A stretch of 64,000 nt of DNA from Dryomyza anilis (Eukaryota; Arthropoda; Insecta; Diptera; Dryomyzidae): the NCBI GenBank assembly GCA_951804985.1, contig OX638132.1, positions 47,686,476 through 47,750,475 of the forward strand, in the 5' to 3' direction. The translations under genes and the position numbers were made by a program. Positions 1-10,873 of the stretch are shown piece by piece. The number at the start of each line of letters is the position of its first letter. Position 1 is the first letter of the stretch. The notes beneath the pieces are model-generated. The model did not search any database and had not been told where the DNA came from. It was given only the letters and a program-made list of their open reading frames with translations.

Positions 1-190
1 GGTTTAAATTATAACAATTAACTTTATTAATTCACTTTAATAAACAACTTTACAAATTCTAACAACTGCTGCATGTCCACTTGACATTGATCACACACGA
101 GATGCACTCGACCACTTTCCAATCACTACTAAAGTGCTGTGCCTCATATACAGCATGCATCAAACCGACAAGTTTCGACAAGCTTCGACT
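1..190 (-). mobile_element. Family-A Ty3/gypsy LTR fragment
   Basis: The sequence is the reverse complement of the R/U5 part and part of U3 of the LTR seen complete at 50768-51313 (shared blocks include tttaaattataacaattaac and cgacaagcttcgac). It is cut by the window start and fused at about 190 to a TATACCC-type repeat, so it is a broken fragment rather than a functional LTR. A second copy of the same junction lies near 3450. Confidence 0.75.
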
Positions 191-446
191 CATTTTCAAA
201 CTCAGTTCCTACTTTTGGCTAAAATATATTGAGACGAAATTTCATCGCATTTTGATCAGTATTTCTGAAGTTTTTCTGTATTCAGATAGCAGGACGGACA
301 GACAGACGGACATAGCTAAACGTATTCGGGTAGTGATGCTGATCAAGAATATATATAATTTTCCATACCGGACACGCCTCCTAAGGGGCGTTACAATATG
401 TGTACAAAGTTTATATATCCTGTACCTTATAGATGTAGGATATACA
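191..446 (-). repeat. TATACCC-type dispersed repeat, partial, reverse orientation
   Basis: The reverse complement reads from the TATACCC head region through the conserved block cgcccctTaggaggcgtgtc, the tract ttcttgatcagcatcac and the GTCCGTCTGTC tract. It matches copies at 3055-3312, 40090-40640, 58757-59500 and 62370-62960. Open frames here are shadows and there is no coding signal. Confidence 0.7.
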
Positions 447-2050
447 AATGCAGTGTCAAGCAGACAATGGAAGCTCATACGGAAGCAAAAAAACCATCCC
501 ACAAAAGTCAACCCTCCCCACCCAAAAAATTTTAAACACACATATTTAAAAAAGGCATGTCCTTCGATATGAATGGCAGGATGCAGCCGTGTGAAAAATA
601 TTACCTTCATTACCCCTAGAACCGCGTAAAAATCCACAAAAATTCATGTTGACGCATTGCAACATCTTTTGAGCTGAAAAAGATATGGGATCAATTATAG
701 ATCCTATTATTGGGGTTAATGCCTTGCAACACTTTTCTGAGTGCAAGTAGGAGTGGGTGGTCGGTCGCTATTCTCATTTCTATTTATATGAGACTAAGTC
801 CCATATAAACAGAAACGTTGCTACAGTGTATCTAAATAAGAGGTTTCATGTTAGTTTTAATTTGGTATGAAAGAACTGCACAAAATCTATCATTTAATCT
901 AAAAATCGTTTAAACCCGACCATTTTTGTGGACACAGCACCGTTTTATATAGATTTCGACGATTGCCGTTCAGTGGAAAAATCACTAAGTCGCATATAAA
1001 CAGTAACAGTGCTCCAGTTTATCCATATAATTGTATCTGATTTTAGTTTGAATTGAAGATGAAAGAACTGCGAACAGATCGATTTAAGCCGATCTGTGAA
1101 AAGTCCTTTATAAATTTGACTGATTTTTTACGCCGCATTTATGGTAATATTTTATTATATTTTGATAATAAATGTCCATGTAGATCTTCTTCTATAGTTC
1201 AAGTCCAAAATAGGTGTGATCGGACTCTTTTTAAGGGCTAATTGTGGACTTGAGTACTTTTTACTGAACTGAATTTTTAAATATTTGAATTTTTCATTTT
1301 TAATATCTTCGGATTGGGGTAAGATGTAGGACTTCGAGAACTTTTGCAACGTAAAGAAGAGTTCGTTTTTATTATAGTGGCATACTAATCTCGACATTTG
1401 CGAAAAATAGACTTAACGACTTTTCACTGAACGACGACGATATGTGGGAAGTGGAATTATAAAATTTTTTAATTGTTAAAATTGTCTCATCTATCTTTTT
1501 CATTCGCATTGGACCAAAGGTTCCCAACCTTTTCTTGACCGCGCCCCCTAGTCATTTCTTGCAAGCTACATCCCCTTAAATATGAATATAAAAAATATAT
1601 TGGTTCAAAATTTGTGTATATATAAAATAAATAACAAATAATAATTTAAATTTTTCATTTATTTAATTTTCATATTTTTCACGTTAAAACTAACATAAAG
1701 AAGTTTTAATTAATTTCAATTGTACTTTCATGTCTGACGTTATGGATATAGCAAACTATACTGATTAACGTACAATAAATTAATGAAATTGAGACAACTT
1801 TTGTTTAACAAGGTATTCGTTATTAGGCCTCAGCTTTGTTTTGATATTATTAAGACTTGAACGTTTGTTTCGTATAAATAAGTAGATAAAAATATCAAAA
1901 GGCTGCATTCAGTTGCTGACAAATATTGTAGTGACTAACACAGATCCGTTTATACCAAAAACAAACAAAAAAAACTGTATGCCCAGCAGAAAATGTAAAG
2001 TATTTTCAGACTTAAATTCTAGCCGGAAAATCCTTGCACATGCTTGGACA
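447..2050. repeat. Segmental duplication block, first copy (non-coding)
   Basis: This block recurs in the same order and orientation at about 3706-5373, with scattered substitutions and small indels. It contains an internal roughly 200-bp tandem pair (blocks around 795-985 and 986-1180, each with ctaagtc(c/g)catataaacag followed by atgaaagaactgc). Near 1511 it has gttcccaaccttttcttgac, which resembles a hAT-type terminus. I see no gene. Confidence 0.7.
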
Positions 2051-2503
2051 TAACACATGACCGTTATTGGCTTATTTGCTAAAAAAGGAAGGAAAAACTG
2101 TAGTTTCCCAGACACAACAAACAAAAAAAAAAATGCCACGCCCCTTTAATTAAAAAATTAATGGAACCCCATAAAAATAAAGAAAGAAAGGGGAGAGGTA
2201 GGGTTTTTTGTGCACTTCACAGATCAAGTATCAAAAATTAAAAAAAAAAACGAAGTTAGGTCACATGGGTAAGATCGGTCACATGGTGCGGACTTTTATA
2301 GTCGGTCAGGCCCGGCTATGAAATACCTTACACCTTTGGAGGGGATATTAATGTGGGATATTTTATTGTATACCTTAATTTTAGAGTTCTTAATTATGCT
2401 GGACCCCGCACCCTCGAAATATTATTCACGTATGAGAAATGTATGTCTTATATCCCCATAATTTAAAAAAGACCACATATTTTTGTATGAATTATAACAA
2501 TAT
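2051..2503. other. AT-rich intronic sequence with a TATACCC-repeat tail
   Basis: No gene is visible. The stretch 2250-2335 contains the block gttaggtcacatgggtaag followed by a small inverted repeat (tagtcggtcaggcccggcta). This is the reversed 3-prime end of the TATACCC-type repeat, as at 55765-55870. The remainder is featureless AT-rich sequence. Confidence 0.5.
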
Positions 2504-2687
2504 TGTTACGAAAGTTCAGTCTACTGAAAATTGTTCTACAAGTTCGTATCTCTGGATTGTGTACAAAATAAAAACACTCTTATGTTTGGTTTAAATTATA
2601 ACAATTAACTTTATTAATTCACTTTAATAAACAACTTTACAAATTCTAACAACTGCTGCATGTCCACTTGACATTGATCACACACGA
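2504..2687 (-). mobile_element. Family-A LTR fragment (U5/R side) with intact TGTTACG terminus
   Basis: The fragment starts with TGTTACG, which is the reverse complement of the CGTAACA end of the LTR at 51307-51313, and is preceded by ATAT as at the other copies. It follows the LTR up to cacacga (2687), where an inverted copy of flanking DNA interrupts it. The LTR resumes at about 3341. Confidence 0.8.
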
Positions 2688-4070
2688 ATAGCGACCGACC
2701 ACCCACTCCTACTTGCACTCAGAAAAGTGTTGCAAGGCATTAACCCCAATAATCGGATCTATAATTGATCCCATATCTTTTTCAGCTCAAAAGATGTTGC
2801 AATGCGTCAACATGAATTTTTGTGGATTTTTACGCGGTTATAGGGGTAATGAAGGTAATATTTTTTCACACGGCGGCATCCTGCCATTCATATCGAAGTA
2901 TATGCCTTTTTTAAATATTTGCATGTCCCCTTTTTCGGAAAATAAAGTTTTCTAATAAGTGTGTTTTTAATTTTTTGGGTGGGGAGGGTTGACTTTTGTG
3001 GGATGGTTTTTTTGTTTCCGTATGAGCTTCCATTGTCTGCTTGACACTGCATTTGTATATCCTACATCTATGAGGTACAGGGTATATAAACTTTGTACAC
3101 ATATTGTAACGCCCCTTAGGAGGCGTGTCCGATATGGAAAATTATATATATTCTTGATTAGCATCACTACCCGAGTACGTTTAGCCATGTCCGTCTGTCT
3201 GTCCGTCTTGTTATCCGAATACAGAAAAACTTCAGAAATACTGATCAGAATGCGATGAAATTTCGTCTCAATATATTTTAGCCAAAAGTAGGAACTGAGT
3301 TTGAAAATGAGTCGAAGCTTGTCGAAACTCGAAACTTGTCGAGATGCACTCGACCACTTTCCAATCACTACTAAAGTGCTGTGCCTCAGATGCGGCTACC
3401 TTATATACAGCATACATCAAACCGACAAGTTTCGACAAGCTTCGACTCATTTTCAAACTCAGTTCCTACTTTTGGCTAAAATATATTGAGACGAAATTTC
3501 ATCGCATTCTGATCAGTATTTCTGAAGTTTTTCTGTATTCGGATAACAAGACGGACAGACAGACGGACATGGCTAAACGTACTCGGGTAGTGATGCTGAT
3601 CAAGAATATATATAATTTTCCATATCGGACACGCCTCCTAAGGGGCGTTACAATATGTGTACAAAGTTTATATACCCTGTACCTCATAGATGTAGGATAT
3701 ACAAATGGAGTGTCAAGCAGACAATGGAAGCTCATACGGAAACAAAAAAACCATCCCACAAAAGTCAACCCTCCCCACCCAAAAAATTAAAAACACACTT
3801 ATTAGAAAACCTTATTTTCCGAAAAAGGGTACATGCAAATATTTAAAAAAGGCATGTACTTCGATATGAATGGCAGGATGCCGCCGTGTGAAAAAATATT
3901 ACCTTCATTACCCCTATAACCGCGTAAAAATCCACAAAAATTCATGTTGACGCATTGCAACATCTTTTGAGCTGAAAAAGATATGGGATCAATTATAGAT
4001 CCGATTATTGGGGTTAATGCCTTGCAACACTTTTCTGAGTGCAAGTAGGAGTGGGTGGTCGGTCGCTATT
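2688..4070. repeat. Long inverted repeat (hairpin) with about 650-bp arms
   Basis: The left arm (2688-3340) is the reverse complement of the right arm (3422-4070), nearly perfectly. The arms start and end with aatagcgaccgacc and its complement. The roughly 80-bp spacer (3341-3421) is the continuation of the interrupted family-A LTR. Each arm contains a TATACCC-type repeat piece (3055-3312 forward, 3440-3710 reverse). The equivalent place in the first duplication copy (near 107) has no insertion, so the left arm is the derived state. Confidence 0.8.
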
Positions 4071-5373
4071 ATCATTTCTGTTTATATGAGACTAAGTCCC
4101 ATATAAACAGAAACGTTGCTACAGTGTATCCAAATAAGGGGTTTCATGTTAGTTTTAATTTGGTATGAAAGAACTGCACAAAATCTATCATTTAATCTAA
4201 AAATCGTTTAAACCCGACCATTTTTGTGGACACAGCACCGTTTTATATAGATTACGACGATTGCCCCTCAGTGGAAAATCACTAAGTCGCATATAAACAG
4301 TAACAGTGCTCCAGTCTATCCATATAATTGTATCTGATTTTAGTTTGAATTGATGATGAAAGAACTGCATAATATCTATCATTTAATTCAAAAATCGATT
4401 TAAGCCGATCTGTGAAAAGTCCTTTATAAATTTGACTGATTTTTTACGCCGCATTTATGGTAATATTTTATTATATTTTGATAATAAATGTCCATCTAGA
4501 TCTTCTTCTATAGTTTAAGTCCAAAATAGGTGTGATCGGACTCTTTTTAAGGGCTAATTGTGGACTTGAGTACTTTTCACTGAACTGAATTTTTAAATAT
4601 TTGAATTTTTCATTTTTAATATCTGCGGATTGGGGTAAGATGTAGGACTTCGAGAACTTTTGCAACGTAAAGAAGACTTCGTTTTTATTATAGTGGCATA
4701 CTAATCTCGACAATTGCGAAAAATAGACTTAACGACTTTTCACTGAACGACGACGATATCTGGGAAGTGGAATTATAAAATTTTTTGATTGTTGAAATTG
4801 TCTCATCTATCTTTTTCATTTTGTAGTCATTCGCATTGGACCAAAGGTTCCCAACCTTTTCTTGACCGCGCCCCTAGTCATTTCTTGCAAAGTACATGCC
4901 ACTTAAATATGAATATAAAAAAATATATTGGTTCAAAATTTGTGTATATTAAAAATAAATAACAAATAATAATTTAAATTTTTCATTTATTTAATTTTCA
5001 TATTTTTCACGTTAAAACTAACATGAAGAAGTTTTTATTAATTTCAATTGTACTTTCATGTCTGACGTTATGGATATAGCAAACTATACTGATTAACGTA
5101 CAATAAATTAATGAAATTGAGACAACTTTTGTTTAACAAGGTATTCGTTATTAGGTCTCAGCTTTGTTTTGATATTATTAAGACTTGAACGTTTGTTTCG
5201 TATAAATAAGTAGATAAAAATAGCAAATAGCTGCATTCAGTTGATGACAAATATTGTAGTGACTAACACAGATCCGTTTATACCAAAAACAAAAAAAAAA
5301 CTGTATGCCCAGCAGAAAATATAAAGTATTTTCAGACTTAAATTCTAGCCGGAAAATCCTTGCACATGCCTGA
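4071..5373. repeat. Segmental duplication block, second copy
   Basis: This continues the direct duplicate of 780-2050. Both copies contain the blocks ggtttcatgttagttttaat, gcatactaatctcgaca and aagtagataaaaata in the same order. It is non-coding AT-rich sequence. Confidence 0.7.
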
Positions 5374-6069
5374 TAATTCATGCCTGAAAATCAAATGAAC
5401 TTTTCCCTTCCAATTTTCCTACAAATGTCCACCAATTAATGTTTTTTTTATAAATTCATCGAAGTGAATTCAAACAAATTGTTAAATTCCTTTTCAGGCA
5501 TATACATTGGCTAAAATTCAAACTTGAATAATTATAAAAATTATACCCTGAATACCAATACCAATACCAATTGTACTTTCATGTCTGACGTTATGGATAT
5601 AGCAAACTATACTGATTAACGTACAATAAATTAATGAAATTGAGACAACTTTTGTTTAACAAGGTATTCGTTATTAGGTCTCAGCTTTGTTTTGATATTA
5701 TTAAGACATGAACGTTTGTTTCGTATAAATAAGTAGATAAAAATAGCAAATAGCTGCATTCAGTTGATGACAAATATTGTAGTGACTAACACAGATCCGT
5801 TTATACCAAAAACAAAAAAAAAACTGTATGCCCAGCAGAAAATGTAAAGTATTTTCAGACTTAAATTCTAGCCGGAAAATCCTTGCACATGCCTGATAAT
5901 TCATGCCTGAAAATCAAATGAACTTTTACCTTCCAATTTTCCTACAAATGTCCACCAATTATGTTTTTTTTATAAATTCATCGAAGTGAATTCAAACAAA
6001 TTGTTAAATTCCTTTTCAGGCATATACATTGGCTAAAATTCAAACTTGAATAATTATAAAAATTATACC
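5046..6069 (+). repeat. Tandem duplication, two units of about 520 bp
   Basis: The block from ttgtactttcatgtctgacg to ataaaaattataccctgaat occurs at about 5046-5545 and again at about 5569-6069, almost identical. The junction carries a short (accaat)n run at 5550-5570. A third, shorter relative lies at 1718-2040, in the first segmental copy. Confidence 0.75.
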
Positions 6070-6423
6070 CTGAATCCAGTTCTCAGTTTTCAGTTCTGAA
6101 TACTTCAGTATTGAGGAGTGATGATGAATAATACATATAATTCAGGCATGAATTGTCGTCGTCAACCATGAATTCTTCAGTACTGTGCAATTTCCTGCTG
6201 GGTGACATTACAGGAATTTATGATATTGTTTTTTTTTCTTTGAATTTATTAATTTCAATTGATGTCTTTTGAATTTCTAATGGAATTTCTGAATTTCATT
6301 TGTTGTCTTTTAAATTTCAAATGAAATTTCTAAATTTCAATTGATGTCTTTTGAATTTCAATTGATGTTTTCTGAATTACATTTGTAAATGGTGCACTGT
6401 ATTTATAAATAATATCTTTTCAG
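6070..6423 (+). other. Intron 3-prime end upstream of ENT exon A
   Basis: This is AT-rich sequence with a degenerate short repeat (variants of tttcaattgatgtcttttga between 6250 and 6375). It ends in the pyrimidine-rich splice acceptor tatcttttcag at 6413-6423. No gene is visible. Confidence 0.6.
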
Positions 6424-6598
6424 AAATTTTTCAGATATCACGAAGTTTTGAGAGAAAAGGAAGCTGTGAAAAACGAAGATATATGTGAAAAAAAAGCCAT
6501 TCCATATTGGAAAATATTCAAGCAAGCCTCACCACAGATGTTTAATATATTTTTTACATTTTTTGTAACATTGTCAGTGTTTCCAGCTATTCATTCAG
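6424..6598 (+). CDS. Equilibrative nucleoside transporter (SLC29) internal exon A, about TM7
   Basis: This exon encodes about 58 residues from the cytosolic loop into TM7 of an ENT-family nucleoside transporter, which moves nucleosides across membranes without ion coupling. The acceptor is tttcag at 6423 (phase 0) and the donor is cattcag/gtatgt (phase 1). The single open frame starts with a polar, charged stretch (FFRYHEVL near the start, lysine- and glutamate-rich after it). It then runs PYWKIFKQASPQMFNIFF and VTLSVFPAIHS, which matches the ENT pattern of a loop leading into a helix ending FPA. The last base joins exon B to make GAT (Asp), giving the family-typical HS-D-IK. An alternative acceptor at 6434 would drop four residues. 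Upstream exons are outside the window. The paralogue cannot be named from this piece. Confidence 0.85.
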
Positions 6599-6624
6599 GT
6601 ATGTCGTAATTATAAATAAATATT

Positions 6625-7230
6625 CAGCCCAATCGAGAAACGCTTCGGGAGACATTTCCGACGGTATTGACAAAAAAGCAATCGAGCAACTCACAGTTAT
6701 CCGACGTATATTCGAAAATTTTCATCAGAAACATATCAATCGAGTTTCCCGGCGTGTGAACATTTACTCTCAAATTTTGCTCACATTTTATATTTATGTG
6801 AAAACATGAAATTTTAGATTTTTAGTAATTGAATGCAGAAATAAAGTAGTTTAAATTGTGCAAATAGTTAAAAAATGAGATATTTCGACTGCTTGGATGT
6901 TGGAAACTTGCTAAAATTGCTATGAAAATTTAACTATTTAAGTACCTACTGTCGTTAGCATTTAAAAAATAAATTAAAAATAAAATTACATTCGTTTTGT
7001 ATTTGCAGTCATTTTAAAATGTCAAATAGAGTACGTTCAATCAATAAACTTGAAAACAAATTTAATTTTTACTTCGAATTTTGTCATATAATATCGAAAT
7101 TGAGAGGAAAACAATGTTGCGTTGTTTTATAAATGTTTCCCGTTCCTCGGAAAACTTGATTAATTTTTATTTTCCGTCGGAAGGAGAACAATCCGACGAC
7201 CTTCCATCATCGGGAACCTCGATTGGGCTG
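6625..7230. mobile_element. MITE with CAGCCCAATCGAG terminal inverted repeats
   Basis: A perfect 13-bp terminal inverted repeat (CAGCCCAATCGAG at 6625, CTCGATTGGGCTG ending at 7230) extends imperfectly inward; both ends also carry ttCCGACGG blocks. There is no coding capacity. It begins only 26 bp after the exon A donor site. No clear target duplication is visible. Confidence 0.75.
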
Positions 7231-7250
7231 GTTCTATTCGATAGTAATTA

Positions 7251-7568
7251 AGAAGTAATTATAATAATAATAATTTGGCGCTACAGTCCTGTATAGAACT
7301 TCGGCCGAGCTCTCTCACCATTTTGAGCTGTGCGTGTTATATTTGTACTCAAAGTGGTGGGACCTACAGTTTATTGCCGAATCCGAACGGCGGGTGAGAC
7401 CTTTTCATAGGCAATGTTTTATTCTCGTAGATTTGCCATTTACTGCCGAGAGGTAGCGCGGCATAGAAAAATGTTTCTATGAAAAAATGTTGTTAGCCAC
7501 AGTCCAGGTTTGAAACGGGTACCTTTCGGCTCGCAGTCCAACGCACTAACCACTGAGCTACCGCGGCT
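7251..7568 (-). mobile_element. tRNA-derived SINE, full length, with 10-bp target duplication
   Basis: Read on the minus strand, the element starts agccgcggTAGCTCAGTGG, a perfect Pol III A box (7550-7560 on +). It then has a B-box-like gtttcaaacc (7507-7517), a non-tRNA body, and a (TAA)n tail at 7256-7272. It is bounded by ATAGTAATTA at 7241-7250 and 7569-7578. Related copies lie at 17048-17214, 17905-18066, 35446-35735 and 60766-60806. It is not a functional tRNA gene, because the acceptor and anticodon arms do not fold as a complete cloverleaf. Confidence 0.85.
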
Positions 7569-7589
7569 ATAGTAATTAGAACGACTTAA

Positions 7590-8037
7590 TTAATTAACAG
7601 TAATTAGAACGGTAAAAATCGAAAAATCTCATAAGTGTCAGTATTATTTTCATGATGACGCAATTAGATAAACACAATTTTTGATTGATATTGATTATTT
7701 GATTAAAAAGAGAGAGGAGTAACCAAACCACGCGGAGTACACATAGGCTACTAATGCTATTTGGCACATAATAAATTGGACTAGTGATGATCAAAAATAT
7801 CTTGTTTTTGCATCTCGCACGTGCTCTGGCATTTTTTGCAAAAGCAAGAACAAGATAAAACTTTGCAAGTGCAAGATAAAACTAACACTGCAAGAAATGC
7901 AATAAAAGTAAGTCTTTTACGTTTTTTTTATGTATTTATTATGTCTCAGAGCTAATAATGGAATTCATAGGAATTGTTGATATAACTAAATATTAATTGA
8001 CTTGAATATATGAAAATAACGTTCTCCCAAAATATCG
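7590..8037. other. AT-rich intronic sequence
   Basis: I see no gene, terminal repeat or recognisable element here. A few short purine-rich repeats (caagataaaac) occur near 7850-7880. Confidence 0.4.
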
Positions 8038-8215
8038 TGGTTCCCAAAAAAAAATCGAAATTCGGTACATCTACCGAATCGGCTTAGTCCGCCTATTACT
8101 TTCTTAATTCTTACTAACTTCATCACTACAGCTATGACAATTTCCGTACTTCAAAATTTTCCATTCGACCTAACCTTGTTTACTGGTTTTTATTTTTTGT
8201 GAGTTTTAAACTACC
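8038..8215 (+). repeat. 3-prime part of a TATACCC-type repeat
   Basis: The blocks aatcgaaattcggtaca, cggcttagtccgcctat and cgacctaacctt occur in the same order at 59225-59490 inside the longer copy. The 5-prime portion is missing here. Confidence 0.55.
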
Positions 8216-8451
8216 CTAAGAAAACAAGATGTTTATAAAAGTCTTGTTGTAACTATACAGTATTTAACAAATACAGTATTTATTTACCAGGTATAATTCT
8301 TTCAAAACAAAAAAAAAAATTGTTATTATGGGGTAAGGTCCGTAGGTTTGGCCGGTCCGTAGTCTAGGCCACCGCTATTTTTTTTTTATTTTTTGCGATC
8401 ATAAAATTTTAATAGTACATTTCAAGTAACATTGCACTACAACTTTAAAGT

Positions 8452-8870
8452 TTTGATCGCTCAATTGAGCTTGGGCGAAAGGGTTGAGCTATTGTTGATC
8501 GCTCAAATGATCTTGAGCGAAGAGGGTTGAGCTCTTGTTGATCGCTCAAATGAGATTGAGCGAAGAGGGTTGAGCAATTTTGGATCGCTCAATTGAGCTT
8601 GAGCGTAAAGGGTTGAGCTATTGTTGATCGCTCAAATGACCTTGAGAGGCTTGAGCGATTTATGATCGCTCAAATGAGCTTGAGCGATAAGGGTTGAGCT
8701 ATTGTTGATCGCTCAAATGACCTTGAGCAAAGAGGTTTGATCGCTCAAATGAGCTTGAGCGAAGAGGGTGGAGGGATTGGTGATCGCTCAAATGAGTTTA
8801 AACGTAGGGAGTTGCGCAATTTTTGATCGCTCAAATGAGTTTGAGCGAAGATGTTCAGTTCGGAGCGCTC
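8452..8870 (+). repeat. Minisatellite, about 43-bp unit, about ten copies
   Basis: The unit is TTGATCGCTCAAATGAGC plus ttgagcgaagagggttgagc plus a short linker. Starts are near 8453, 8496, 8538, 8581, 8624, 8662, 8705, 8737, 8780 and 8823; two units are shortened. Each unit holds a small inverted repeat, CGCTCAA...TTGAGCG. Related sequence occurs in reverse at 30130-30275. Units are contiguous, unlike CRISPR repeats. Confidence 0.85.
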
Positions 8871-8984
8871 AACTTATTTCAGTGCCGCTCAACTATTGTG
8901 ACAATTCAATTTTTTAAGACAAACAATTAACCTTTGGTGGAATAGTTATGACCTAAGTGTTTTTTTCTACGATAATGTTTCAAC

Positions 8985-9200
8985 GACGTTACTACGAAAA
9001 AAGTAATGTACAAAAATTAAATAAAATTTATTTAAATGTTTTTAATAAAAAACGTAATTTCATACAAAAAAAATATTTCTTTTTACTATTATATTATTTA
9101 ATTTCAAATTAAATGAAAAGTATTAAGTGCGAATTTAAAGTCATACATTAAAAATATTATTATTATTAAAATATTTTTAACAGTATTTTATTACCTACCT
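8985..9200 (+). repeat. Dispersed AT-rich repeat (copy 1 of 3)
   Basis: The blocks taataaaaaac, catacaaaaaaa and aatttcaaattaaat are shared in order with 16130-16310 and 42840-42953. The element is non-coding and its boundaries are unclear. Confidence 0.45.
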
Positions 9201-9379
9201 TATAAAATTAAACAAAAAGTATTTACTTCAAGTTTAAATAAAAAGTATTTAATTTAAATAAAAAAACTAGTCAAAAAGTATTTAAATTTACTACTTTTTT
9301 TATAAAAATTAAGCGTAAAGTAGTCTGTTAAAAATAGAATTGTTTTTTTATATTTTGAAAAAATATTAAAAATATACTA

Positions 9380-9613
9380 AGAGTGTGTGCGAGTTCGACT
9401 AAATTGCTGACTAAACTAAATTTTGTCAGTAATGCAGCGTTTAATTTTCAATTTAGTAAATTTTTGAGCAAACTAAATTGAACTAAATTGGAAGACAGCT
9501 AACAGACGTATCACAATCGGTTTATTAAGTAGTTTAACAATTACCGGATGGTAAACGAATAAAACCCGTACAATTAAGTTAAGTCAGCAATTTAGTCGAA
9601 CTCGCACACACCC
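9380..9613. mobile_element. Tc1/mariner-type MITE with TA target duplication
   Basis: The element is 234 bp with long terminal inverted repeats (GTGTGTGCGAGTTCGACT and its complement, continuing inward about 40 bp) and is flanked by TA at 9378-9379 and 9614-9615. The termini match those of the transposase-bearing element at 57430-59644, so this is probably a deletion derivative of that family. It has no coding capacity. Confidence 0.85.
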
Positions 9614-10873
9614 TAAATATGATTCTTTATCAAGGTGTAGAGGTATTAATATATACTGCCCTGTAATTTGTTATTTTTCTGAAAAACTGTAATGGCGCGC
9701 GCTCTGTATTTACTCTGCACTGTTTTGTACTTACTCTGCACTGCTTTGTACTTACAATGTCATTATTTATATACAATATGATCAGCAGTGTTTCTATGCA
9801 TTTGTACACTAACCACCAATTCATGTATTTATTTTCGTGTGACTACAATTAGTTTCCAGTCTCCTTCGTTTAAAATTTGTATAACGTATTTCGTTTCGCT
9901 CTTTGAATTCAAAATTTTTATTTTTCCAACTACATGTTCTACAAATTGAGGGTTGTTGGCCTAATCTGGAATGAAACCTATCAATTCTGGTTGATTTCGG
10001 TCTCCTGATTCTTGCTGCGTACTGAGAATTTTCCCTATACGTCGAGATTTTGCACCAAATCGAGTCAAAGTTGCAAAAAAGGCCGTTTTTGGTACTTTAT
10101 ATCGCAAGTTATCGCACGATTTCGCCGTTTTGCAGATACAAACTTTATCACAAAATAAAATATGAACCTTGTCCTACGGATAATTGGCAAAAAAAATTCA
10201 GTTTCGAGATATTAGTTTTTGCAAAAAATCAAAAAGAAATTTGTGTTACCAAAAAAGTGTGTCGAGAGAGTAATTTATCACAACTCTCTAAGCTCTCTTA
10301 GTTCGCAATGTGTTTGCTGTAAAAATTTCGAAAAAATGTTTTAAACTTTATCTTACTAAAATTTTTTAAAATTTGTTTATGAAATATTTGATTAAAATGG
10401 AGGGAATTGCGCGCAGAGATATATAATTTCATGTAGAGGTGCTAGATGCAAAATCGAACCAAATTCTTAGCATCTGATGTACGCATTATGGGAAAACTGC
10501 GTAATCTCCTGGTGTGTAATTGATTCGGCAGGCTTTAATGGGTTAAAAAAATCAAATATACATCCGTCGTCAATGAATGCTTCTGAGCGACTGAACTAAA
10601 GTTTTTGAAAATTTGATATGAAGAAAAATAAAAATGCGACACCCTACACTCTTTATCAAAATTAAATTTATAATATTATATGGACGCGGCTGTAGTTGTA
10701 ATATGTATTGAACATTTTATTTTAATTATTGACACATTTGGAACTATTTTTCATAACGAAGATGAATTGTGAAAGTGTTAAAAAAATATGCCTTAATCAT
10801 AATAATAAAGCTCATCATCATTTTTATCATAAAGTAATATGAAATTGGTCGCGCTACGTTTGAATATAGTGAA

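Noticed and set aside
81..572. 163-codon ORF, and similar frames at 2967-3368 and 3344-3790
   Set aside because: They lie in inverted copies of an LTR fragment plus a TATACCC repeat; both strands stay open over the same repeat and no protein family is recognisable.
8452..8870. CRISPR-like array
   Set aside because: Units are contiguous with no unique spacers, vary in length, and this is eukaryotic intron DNA.
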